Part shown: positions 7,735-15,398 of the stretch, in pieces | How the letters are laid out: each line of letters starts with the position of its first letter | Numbering within the stretch: the first letter of the stretch is position 1 | Assembly: GCA_964409245.1 (NCBI GenBank) | Contig: CAYPCQ010000036.1 | Location: 1-64,000 of the forward strand | Origin: CAIMWS01 sp964409245 | GTDB taxonomy: Bacteria; Verrucomicrobiota; Verrucomicrobiia; Limisphaerales; UBA1319 | Length of the DNA stretch: 64,000 nucleotides | Reading direction: 5' to 3' | Notes under the pieces: model-generated | The model's database searches: none | Told to the model about the DNA's origin: nothing | Seen by the model: the letters and a program-made list of their open reading frames with translations, nothing else | Position numbers and translations under genes: made by a program

Positions 7735-10700
7735 TCATGGCGCCAGCGTGGCCCGGTAAAAGCGTTTGGTGGCGTTGGTGGAAGTCACATCGATGAACAA
7801 CAGCGGAGAGTTGGTGAGCGCCACGGTGGCCAGCGTGATCCAATTAGTAGTGCTGTCGAGCACCTCCTGGCGTTCTACCAGATATCTGGCCCCAGCTGTT
7901 CCGCTGATCGTCAGTCCGGCGAACATGGCCAAATCCAGGCTGGGCGGGTCACCCACGGCCAAACTGGCCTCCGAGCTGACGGTGGTTCCCGCCAGGTTGC
8001 TGGCCACCACCGTGTATTTTCCGGTTTGGGCAACGCCTGCGCTGGGAATGACCAGGCTGGAGTTGGTGGCGTTGGGGATGCTGATGCCATTGAAGCGCCA
8101 CTGGTAATAAAGCGGCTCGCTGCCGGCTGCCTCCACCGAAAAGGTTACGGTTGCACCATTCGTGGCGCTGCGGGGCTGGGGCTGGGTGATGATGATGGGG
8201 GCTGCCGGTGGATTGACCACTGCCAACTGGGCTGGCTGGCTGGTGGTGCTCCCAGCTTCATTGGCAACGGTGACTGTGTAGGCGCCCGCCTGGATGGCGC
8301 TCACGTTAAACAGCAGCAAATCCTTGTTGGTTGCTCCCGCCAGTGTGGCGTCATTCCATTTCCACTGGTAAAAGAAAGGCTCGGTGCCCAGCACGGCCAC
8401 GGAGAAGATCGCCGTGGACCCGTTGCTCACGCTTTGCGAGACGGGTTGTGCCACGATGAAGGGTGCTTGCAGCGGTGGAAGCACAGTCAGGTGGGCGGAC
8501 TGGCTGGCAATGCTGCCGGCCGCATTTCCCACCACCACGGAATAATCCCCAGCCTGGTTCATCGCCACCTGGGGCAATTCCAGTATCGCATCGTTGGCGC
8601 CGGCGATCTCAGTGCCGTTGAATTTCCACTGGTAGTTGAGAAATGGCGCCTTGCCGGGAGCCTCCACGCTCAGGTGGGCCGTTTTGCCGGACACGACGGT
8701 TGTGTTGGTGGGTTGCCGTGTTATGACCGGCGGAATTGCATAAACGATAAACTGGCCGGTGCCGGAGACCCCGGCCGAATTATCAAGGCTGCGGAAGACG
8801 GGCACCAACTGGGTCGGCTTGAAGTAATCCAGCTTGATCTGCACCAGGTTGGTGCCGCCGGTCAGGGCCATGAGTTCATCCATGAAAGGATCCTCTGCCA
8901 CGGGTTTAAGGTAAGCTTCCCCAACCCCGGAGGACTGGCCCCAGAGCGGCGAGGCGCTGTTGGTGACCGTGGTGAATTTCAGCAGGATTCGGTCGGTGGC
9001 GGCGATCACCTGGCCGTTGCGGTAAAAGCCGAAATTGTCGGTTGTTTCCTCGCTGGACAGGTAAGTCAGAGAGGCTCCGTCTGGTCCAAGGCTTATTTCC
9101 GGTCCGAGCAAGTCCATGCCCGACACATAAAAAAGAAAACTGCCCGGCGTCGAATCTGCCAGGGATGCAAAACGGGTGAATCCAGTGGCGGTGCCACCGC
9201 CGGAATCCAAATGTTTAAAGGCGAAATAGGGCGTGCTGGCAAGTTCCACCACCGGTTCCAAGGGCGGTTCCGTGTTATCGCTGATTTTCAGGCTGAAGGA
9301 AAAATCGATCTGGGAAATTTTCGGTGGCACCACGAGCAGGCTGGCGGATTGGCTGGCCAGCGAACCGCGCTCGTTGGACACTATGACCAGGTAGGCGCCC
9401 GAGTCGCTGGCCTGGGCGTTGAACAGCACGAGGCTGGCATTGGTCTGGCCCGCCAGGTTGATCCCGTTTTTCTGCCATTGGTAATGCAGTGGGGGGGTTC
9501 CGCCTGCGTTGCAGCGCAAGGTGGCAGTCAGGCCGGCTACGATGGTCTGGCTGGCTGGCGATTCAAAAATAACCGGCGGGTTGGAAGGCTCGCCCAGGCT
9601 TAGCACGGCGATCTGGCTGGTCACTGAGCCGATCGCGTTCGCCACCACCACCGTGAAATACCCGGCTTGGTTGGCATTGACATGGCTGAGCGAAAAGCTC
9701 GCGTTGGTGGCGCCCAAGATGGACATGCCATTCCATTTCCACTGGTAGGCAAGCGGTTCCGAGCCGGTCGCGGTTACGAAAAACGTCACGTCGGCGCCAT
9801 TGGTTGCCGTTTGGCTGGCGGGATGCACGACGATCTGCGGGAGGAAATAAGTCACGTTCACCGTCAAAGTGGCTCCGCTGCTGACCACGCTGCCCGCATC
9901 GTTGCTGATCGCCACGGAATAAGTTCCGGCCTGGGTTGTGTCGATATTGTCCAAGGTGAGGGTGGGTTGATTGGCTCCTGCGATGGCGGTTCCGTTAAAA
10001 CGCCATTGGTAAGCTAAAGGAGCGCTTCCCACCGCGCTCACTGAGAAACTTGCGGCGCCCCGGTTGGTGGCGGTGAGGCTTTGTGGTTGAGCGGTAATGG
10101 AGGGGGGAACCACTATGGCGCTGACAGCCAGGCTGGCTTCCGCGCTCGTGGTCGTGCCCGCCCGGTTGCTGATGAGCACCTGGTAGCGGCCGGCTTGGGC
10201 GGCAGTGGCGCTGGCGAGACTGAAGGTGTCATTCGTGGCCCCGGCCAGGGCGGCTCCGTTGAAGGTCCACTGGAAGCTCAAATAAGGGGTTTTGCCAATG
10301 ACCGCCACCGAGAAATCGGCGCGCTGGCCCTCTTTCACGGCCAGGCTCTGCGGGTGCCTCGTGATAAGCGGAGGCACCGGGATCAAGAAAAGATCTCCTT
10401 TAAAGCCGAACCACGCGGTGGTATCCGTGGCTCGCGCCAGGGGCCAGGTTTCGACCGGGGTATAATCGTTGAAACGCAGCCTGAACAGACCGGAACCGCC
10501 CGTCAAAGATTTGAGTTCATCGCCAAAGGAGTTGTCCCCCACGGTTTGCAGGGTTCCCTGTCCAATCCCCACGCCGCGGTTGAAGAGGCCCGAACGCGGA
10601 TCCGTCACCGTCACCAGGCTCATGGTTAAATCGGCGCTCTGGGCCACCAAGGCACCATTGCGCATTACACGCAAATAGGCAGGTGCGCTATCGGTGTCTC

Positions 10701-11028
10701 CAAAATTTTCGGTGACGGACAATGGGTCGCGCACGAGGGTGGGGCCGATCAATTCCAAATTGCCCAATTCCAGCGTCACCGTCGCGGGGATATCAGCCGC
10801 CAGGGAGGCAAAATTGGTGATCACCGTGGCCGCGGCGGTTCCGTTGTCCAAGTTCTTAAAGGCAAAATAATTGCTATTCCCCACCTGCAACAAAGGTTCC
10901 AACGGGGGCGCAGTGGTGTCGGAGGCCTGGATCGATCCGCTGAATTGGATGGATTGGGCTCGCACGTCCGCCGGTTGGTAAAGGAGGCCGGCCAAAAGCG
11001 CCATCAATATGATGGATGTTATTTTCAT
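7735..11028 (-). CDS. Secreted Ig-like repeat protein with a duplicated N-terminal module
   Basis: A 1097-residue exported protein with a clear signal peptide (MKITSIILMALLAGLLYQ). Its order is: an unknown module of about 190 residues (SGSIQASDTTAPPLEP, YFAFKNLDNG), four Ig-like repeats, a second copy of the same module (SFSLKISDNTEPPLEP, YFAFKHLDSG), three more Ig-like repeats, and a C-terminal segment ending RFYRATLAP that is common on verrucomicrobial exported proteins. Each Ig repeat runs about 85 residues, with the frame ITxQPxSxxxxxG, YQWxFNGxxIxGAT and the terminal-strand motif QAGxYxVxxxNxAGS. The function is presumably cell-surface binding; no enzyme domain is visible. hypD follows 33 bp downstream. 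Confidence 0.85.
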   Translation of the reverse strand: MKITSIILMALLAGLLYQPADVRAQSIQFSGSIQASDTTAPPLEPLLQVGNSNYFAFKNLDNGTAAATVITNFASLAADIPATVTLELGNLELIGPTLVRDPLSVTENFGDTDSAPAYLRVMRNGALVAQSADLTMSLVTVTDPRSGLFNRGVGIGQGTLQTVGDNSFGDELKSLTGGSGLFRLRFNDYTPVETWPLARATDTTAWFGFKGDLFLIPVPPLITRHPQSLAVKEGQRADFSVAVIGKTPYLSFQWTFNGAALAGATNDTFSLASATAAQAGRYQVLISNRAGTTTSAEASLAVSAIVVPPSITAQPQSLTATNRGAASFSVSAVGSAPLAYQWRFNGTAIAGANQPTLTLDNIDTTQAGTYSVAISNDAGSVVSSGATLTVNVTYFLPQIVVHPASQTATNGADVTFFVTATGSEPLAYQWKWNGMSILGATNASFSLSHVNANQAGYFTVVVANAIGSVTSQIAVLSLGEPSNPPVIFESPASQTIVAGLTATLRCNAGGTPPLHYQWQKNGINLAGQTNASLVLFNAQASDSGAYLVIVSNERGSLASQSASLLVVPPKISQIDFSFSLKISDNTEPPLEPVVELASTPYFAFKHLDSGGGTATGFTRFASLADSTPGSFLFYVSGMDLLGPEISLGPDGASLTYLSSEETTDNFGFYRNGQVIAATDRILLKFTTVTNSASPLWGQSSGVGEAYLKPVAEDPFMDELMALTGGTNLVQIKLDYFKPTQLVPVFRSLDNSAGVSGTGQFIVYAIPPVITRQPTNTTVVSGKTAHLSVEAPGKAPFLNYQWKFNGTEIAGANDAILELPQVAMNQAGDYSVVVGNAAGSIASQSAHLTVLPPLQAPFIVAQPVSQSVSNGSTAIFSVAVLGTEPFFYQWKWNDATLAGATNKDLLLFNVSAIQAGAYTVTVANEAGSTTSQPAQLAVVNPPAAPIIITQPQPRSATNGATVTFSVEAAGSEPLYYQWRFNGISIPNATNSSLVIPSAGVAQTGKYTVVASNLAGTTVSSEASLAVGDPPSLDLAMFAGLTISGTAGARYLVERQEVLDSTTNWITLATVALTNSPLLFIDVTSTNATKRFYRATLAP

Positions 11029-11238
11029 TTTTTGTTTATTAAATCCTCAGCAAGTGTCACTTACCTTAACAGAAATGGCTGCGGGTGTCCAATAAGTTTG
11101 CTGGGATCGCCTGCTTCACCGGTCTCCCCGTGGTATTTGAATTAGCTTGAATTTCGCTTCAAAATGGTCCCTACTAGAGTTCGGGTCACGTCCGGTCCAG
11201 GGGTAAGCTATCGCTGAAATCGCCAATTCCAAAATAAT

Positions 11239-12753
11239 ATGAAACTGCCGCGCTTTTGCAGGAGTTCAAAACCCAAATGCATTCGTTCGTCCGGCGGGCC
11301 CGGCGGCGCGTTTTGGATTGCTTTTGCCAGCCTATGGCTGGCTGCTTTGCCCGGCACGTGGGGGGCGCAATCGGGCAATTTCCTTTACTCCACCAACGGA
11401 ATGGAAGTGACCATTACCGGTTATGACGGTCCAGGCGGGCCGTTGGAAATTCCAGCCGCCCTGGATGGTTTGCCCGTCACCGTTGTGGGCGCCACCGCCT
11501 TCTATGGCCGATCCAGCTTGACGAGTGTCACCATTCCCAGCGGTGTGATGGCCATTGGCCAGGCCGCCTTTTCCGAATGCACCGGGCTGACCGTGGCGAC
11601 CCTGCCGGCCAGTGTGGCGGTGATTGGGAAAGCCGCTTTTGTGGCTTGCACCAACCTGGTGGCTGTCTATTTCCAAGGCGATGCGCCCCAGAACGGCGGC
11701 CCCAGCTTGTTTGCCAATGCCAGCCAGGCGACCATTTATTGCCGGCCTGGGACCACCGGTTGGGGTTACGAGTTCGGCGGGCGGCCTGTGGTGGTTGATA
11801 AGGCTGGCCAGGCGGCGGGCCTGGTGCTGATGAATCCAGTGCGCGAAACCACCGGCTGGCGGATCACCTTCAGCACTGCCGCCCGCCAGTCTTACCAGGT
11901 GGATTTTGCCGATGCCTTGAATGGATGGCAGCCGTTGCTGGCTGGAATCCAGGGGGACGGCCGGAATATGTCGGTGATGGATGAAACCCTTCAGCCGGGG
12001 CGCTTTTACCGGGTGGCCACCACCGCCAGCAATCCGCCGCCGGTGCGGATTGGCTGGGTCGCTCCCGGCAGTTTCAACCTGGGCAGTTCCCAGTCCGAAA
12101 AAGACCGGGACAACGATGAAGGCCCCGCCACCACGGCAGTCCTGACGAAAGGCTTTTGGATAGGCGTGCATGAAGTGACCCAGGCACAATACCTTTCCTT
12201 AGTGGGCAATAATCCTTCCCATTTCACGGGTGACCTGGCGCGCCCGGTGGAACAGGTTGGCTGGGCTGAGGCCACCAACTATTGCGCCCTTTTGACCGCT
12301 TGCGAACGGAGTGCCGGGCGCCTGCCCGCCGGGTGCCTTTACCGGCTGCCAACGGAAGCCGAATGGGAACGCGCCTGCCGTGCCGGAACCGTTACCCGGT
12401 TTGATTTTCGGGACGATCTGGATTATTCCTTGCTGCCCGACCACGCCTGGTTCGATGCCAGCAGCCGCAACCAGACCCACCCGGTGGGATTCAAAATCCC
12501 CAATCAATGGGGCTTGTTCGACATGCACGGCAATGTTTGGGAGTGGTGCCAGGATTGGTATGGTCCCTACCCGGGTGGCGCGGTGGTGGATGGTTCGGGG
12601 CCGCTGGCCGGTGTTTACCGGGTGATCCGCGGGGGTAGTTGGTTCAGCTATGGTTCATCGTGCCGGTCCGCCAATCGCAACGCCAGCCACCCGGAGACTC
12701 ACTCCAGCCTGGTTGGTTTCCGGCCTGTCCTGGCCCCGCCTTTGCCGGATTAG
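11239..12753 (+). CDS. Exported BspA-type LRR plus FGE-fold (SUMF1-like) protein
   Basis: A 504-residue protein with an N-terminal signal sequence after a basic leader. The first half holds a few BspA-type leucine-rich repeats (LTSVTIPSGVMAIGQAAFSE, LTVATLPASVAVIGKAAF). The second half, from about residue 265, has the formylglycine-generating-enzyme fold (GSFNLGSS, FWIGVHEVTQAQY, RLPTEAEWERACRAG, MHGNVWEWCQDWYG, RVIRGGSW). The two cysteines that do the chemistry in true FGE follow GGS(Y) in that enzyme. Here the same stretch reads GGSWFSYGSSCRSANR, with only the second cysteine, so sulfatase activation is unlikely and a binding role is a better guess. Its stop overlaps by 4 bp the stop of the convergent metalloprotease. 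Confidence 0.8.
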   Translation: MKLPRFCRSSKPKCIRSSGGPGGAFWIAFASLWLAALPGTWGAQSGNFLYSTNGMEVTITGYDGPGGPLEIPAALDGLPVTVVGATAFYGRSSLTSVTIPSGVMAIGQAAFSECTGLTVATLPASVAVIGKAAFVACTNLVAVYFQGDAPQNGGPSLFANASQATIYCRPGTTGWGYEFGGRPVVVDKAGQAAGLVLMNPVRETTGWRITFSTAARQSYQVDFADALNGWQPLLAGIQGDGRNMSVMDETLQPGRFYRVATTASNPPPVRIGWVAPGSFNLGSSQSEKDRDNDEGPATTAVLTKGFWIGVHEVTQAQYLSLVGNNPSHFTGDLARPVEQVGWAEATNYCALLTACERSAGRLPAGCLYRLPTEAEWERACRAGTVTRFDFRDDLDYSLLPDHAWFDASSRNQTHPVGFKIPNQWGLFDMHGNVWEWCQDWYGPYPGGAVVDGSGPLAGVYRVIRGGSWFSYGSSCRSANRNASHPETHSSLVGFRPVLAPPLPD

Positions 12754-13703
12754 TTTCTTGCTGGCTTGGGGTGGCTTGCGTGCCAGCGGCGGGTGATCGC
12801 GAAGCCGGCCAAAATGAGTGAAACGCAAACCGCAATTTCCTTTGGCTCCGGAACGGCAGTCACCTGCCAGCCCACATCTTGCAGCCCGGCAAAATCCAGG
12901 TCTGTGAAATTTTTCCTGACGTCGGCGGCGATGCTGGGCGACATGGACGATTCCTGGAGGGTGCCAGTTCCCGGCAGGGTGCTGTTGAGGCCCGCCTGCC
13001 AATGGCTGCCATCGGCAGTCAGCGGCACCGCATTGCCGCCGTAGGCAAGTTCAGCACCTGGCCCGGTGAACGTGGGCGTCCCGGAGGTCACATACCGCGT
13101 CCAGCTATCGGCCCCGCTGATGCCAAACACATGGGCCAATTCGTGCAAAGCCACGGAATAAAAATCGTATTGGCCAGAAAAACTTTCAAGTGTAGTGGGG
13201 TCCGAATCAAAAAACCAATTGATGGAACTTGAGTTGAACACAATGGATCCGCCCCACGGCCCGAAATCGGAAGTTGGGGCGTCTGCTTGCCCCCGGGTTG
13301 CCACCGTGCTTTGCCAAGTGCCCGTTCCATTCCCTGAATAGCCGCCGAATCCGCCTTGGGCCAGCGTAGAACTGCCCAGAACCCGGGCGCCGACATAAAC
13401 CACCATGGTGTTTTCCGCAACGGCCAGATTTGGGATATAGGTTACATTTCCATCAGCCGGATTGAAGAAATTGGCCATCCACGTATTTTCGCGCCCCGGA
13501 TTGATGGGCGTCAACGTATCGGCCAGCCGGCTGCCGATTTCATTGGCCGCCGCCTGGAGCAGGTTTTTGCGGATTGAGTCCGCGAAAAAGCCACCCGTAT
13601 CGTAAGTGTAGTCGAAAGCGACTGAAATGGCGGCCAAAGATAAAGCCGGTCCCCTCAGAAATGCCATCGCAATGGCCAGCCAAAGCACTTTTTTTAATCC
13701 CAT
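12750..13703 (-). CDS. PEP-CTERM-anchored zinc metalloprotease
   Basis: A 317-residue exported protein: N-terminal signal sequence, a protease-like domain with HELAHVFGISGAD (H187, E188, H191) and a PEP-CTERM-like tail made of VPEP, a hydrophobic helix and basic ITRRWH. PEP-CTERM tails are cut and processed by exosortase in the envelope. The site resembles the PEP-CTERM-associated metalloprotease family NF038122. A metzincin would have histidine at position 197, but glycine is present, so the third zinc ligand must come from elsewhere, perhaps D199. No exosortase gene is in the window. Its stop overlaps that of the LRR/FGE-fold gene on the other strand. Confidence 0.8.
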   Translation of the reverse strand: MGLKKVLWLAIAMAFLRGPALSLAAISVAFDYTYDTGGFFADSIRKNLLQAAANEIGSRLADTLTPINPGRENTWMANFFNPADGNVTYIPNLAVAENTMVVYVGARVLGSSTLAQGGFGGYSGNGTGTWQSTVATRGQADAPTSDFGPWGGSIVFNSSSINWFFDSDPTTLESFSGQYDFYSVALHELAHVFGISGADSWTRYVTSGTPTFTGPGAELAYGGNAVPLTADGSHWQAGLNSTLPGTGTLQESSMSPSIAADVRKNFTDLDFAGLQDVGWQVTAVPEPKEIAVCVSLILAGFAITRRWHASHPKPARN

Positions 13704-13873
13704 AAACAGCGATCAGCGATTGTTCGCTAATGTCCGACACCGTAACTTTCCCCGCCCGGCCTGCCAACCCAAATCCTTTGTGAATCCGGGTCTGCTTGCG
13801 TCGCCCAATGAATCTTGCTGGATCAAGATCCTGCTGGCCTAAAGGAATTATTCTGCGTAATTTCCCCCCCAGT

Positions 13874-14659
13874 ATGTTTGTCAGAATGCTGGCTTCCTTC
13901 GGAATGGCAGTCGCGCTCTTCCTCCTGGGCGGGTGCGGCAGTGTGCCTGGTTTCCGGCCGAAGATCACCGTCCATCCGCCTCTGGAAGGGACCGTAACCC
14001 AAACCAATGCCATCCAGGCGCCGGCGGTGATTTATGTAACCGATTTTCACCTGGCACCGGAAACCATCCAGCTTGCCCGAACGACTGCCGAACGCATCGG
14101 GCTTGGGGGGGGCGTGGTCTCGCGGGTGCGGAAAAATATAAATGAAAAATTCAACACACCCCAGGCGGAAAAGGCCAAAAAACTGGCCACTGTTTTAAGG
14201 AAGCAGATCGTGAGCAAATTGAAAAAAGCCGGGTTCCGCACGGAATATTACCCGGGGTTATCCGGCTTGCACGAGCGGGCTGCGCCGGCCAGTGAAGATC
14301 TGCCCCAAGCTGGCTGGCTGGTCGATGGCTGGTTTGAGCGGGTGTTGGAAAACAATCGGACGGAAGAAGCCACCATCGGATTTGGGCTGGGGGCTGGCCA
14401 AGTGGAAATCGAAGTGGTGGTGGCCGACTTGGCGGCCAATCCGCATGAGCCTTTCTTGCTGCTGGGATCCAAGAATGCCAAGAACTGGACCCCCGGAGGA
14501 TTGGTGCTGCTGGACCCCATCAGCATCGGCGCCCGATTTGTGCTGGCGCATGGGGAAACCGTGCGCGATGTCAAATCCATGGGTTCAGCCATCGCCAACC
14601 ACTTGGTCAAATTCATCCGCACGGTTGATCCCCAGGCTGGCCAGCCGGCCAGGAAATGA
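13874..14659 (+). CDS. Lipoprotein, DUF4410-like
   Basis: A 261-residue protein beginning MFVRMLASFGMAVALFLLGGC, a type II signal peptide whose cysteine would be lipidated after cleavage at the lipobox LLGGC. The body resembles DUF4410 proteins: IYVTDFHLAPETI early, a long amphipathic basic stretch of QAEKAKKLATVLRKQIVSKL, then GWLVDGWFERVLENNRTEEATIGFGLGAG and VVVADL near the middle. The function of this family is unknown. The start at 13874 is preferred because it places the signal peptide at the N-terminus; an upstream in-frame ATG would add 26 residues of unlikely sequence. It converges with the calcium-binding-type protein at 14698. Confidence 0.75.
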   Translation: MFVRMLASFGMAVALFLLGGCGSVPGFRPKITVHPPLEGTVTQTNAIQAPAVIYVTDFHLAPETIQLARTTAERIGLGGGVVSRVRKNINEKFNTPQAEKAKKLATVLRKQIVSKLKKAGFRTEYYPGLSGLHERAAPASEDLPQAGWLVDGWFERVLENNRTEEATIGFGLGAGQVEIEVVVADLAANPHEPFLLLGSKNAKNWTPGGLVLLDPISIGARFVLAHGETVRDVKSMGSAIANHLVKFIRTVDPQAGQPARK

Positions 14660-14697
14660 CGCCGCCAGGCCGGCGCCCCGGCCTTGAATGAATCCGG

Positions 14698-15096
14698 TCA
14701 GTGGTTGGCGAACCACACCACGTATTCCCGGACCGGCCAGAAATTCGGATTCGTCTTGGGGGTCACTTCCAGGTCGCAGAGGTTCACAATACCAAGTTTC
14801 TTCTCCTGCCGAACCTCCACCATGATCAGTTCGTCCTCCATCTCCTCGTCCGCCCAACCGAGAACCTCAACTTGGTCTCCGACTTGGAAAAGCCCTGCGT
14901 CATTCTCGTCCTCCCAATCATCCAGGCTTTCCTCCCGGGTGGCTGGGAAAGGGAAGGTTAGTTGGCCGTCAAGCCAGCTCATCCATTTCCGCTTTTTCCA
15001 TTCCTTCGCCTTCTTATCGAAAGCTTCCTCGCACCGTTCCGAGTAATCAGGGTCGTCCGGCGTCAAATCCCACGAGCAGTCGTATGGTTTTTCCAT
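14698..15096 (-). CDS. Small acidic Calcium_bind-type protein
   Basis: A 132-residue acidic, tryptophan-rich soluble protein beginning MEKPYDCSWDLTPDDPDY and ending NPNFWPVREYVVWFANH. This layout, with the WLDGQLTFPF segment and the C-terminal VREYVVWFAN motif, matches what I recall of the small Calcium_bind family (PF11535). Function in the cell is not established. It is transcribed away from thrS, so the 15097-15398 region carries divergent control sequences. Confidence 0.7.
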   Translation of the reverse strand: MEKPYDCSWDLTPDDPDYSERCEEAFDKKAKEWKKRKWMSWLDGQLTFPFPATREESLDDWEDENDAGLFQVGDQVEVLGWADEEMEDELIMVEVRQEKKLGIVNLCDLEVTPKTNPNFWPVREYVVWFANH

Positions 15097-15264
15097 GATT
15101 GCAGCTTGTTCGATGGCATCCTCGCGTGCCGGCCAGGAAAAGCAAGCCCGGTGTGGCAGCCCGGGGAACTTTTTCTTGAATGGCTCACTTCATCCAGCGC
15201 GCGGTTGCCCGGCCGGGCGATTTTCCATTTGCCAAGCCGGGACATCTAAAATAGCGTTCCGGTG

Positions 15265-15300
15265 ATGTTGAACGATGGGCAGACCACCGCCGCCGGGTGA
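15265..15300 (+). CDS. Possible thrS leader peptide (11 codons)
   Basis: A short ORF reading M-L-N-D-G-Q-T-T-A-A-G then TGA, with two adjacent threonine codons (ACC ACC at 15283-15288). It lies just upstream of two mutually exclusive hairpins and the thrS gene. That is the layout of amino-acid attenuation, where ribosome stalling at Thr codons would favour the first hairpin. The weaknesses are that two Thr codons is few and no good ribosome binding site precedes it, so it could be chance. Confidence 0.3.
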   Translation: MLNDGQTTAAG

Positions 15301-15303
15301 GGT

Positions 15304-15354
15304 GCGCGCAGAATGGACGATTGCGCGCCCCGATCACTGTCATCGGGGCGTTTT
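15304..15354 (+). terminator. Attenuator-like hairpin pair upstream of thrS
   Basis: Two stems share bases. Stem 1 pairs GCGCGCA (15304-15310) with TGCGCGC (15322-15328). Stem 2 is a perfect 9-bp intrinsic-terminator stem, CGCCCCGAT (15326-15334) with ATCGGGGCG (15342-15350), followed by TTTT. They overlap at 15326-15328, so both cannot form fully. No plus-strand gene upstream needs a terminator here, because the upstream neighbour points away, so control of thrS is the natural reading. The T-box consensus was not found. Confidence 0.6.
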
Positions 15355-15398
15355 CATTGGGTGGCCTGTTTCCAATCCCGCAAGCAAGAGGTGATTTT

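Noticed and set aside
15241..15360. T-box riboswitch before thrS
   Set aside because: The T-box antiterminator consensus (AGGGTGGNACCGCG) is absent; only an ordinary terminator and a competing stem are seen.
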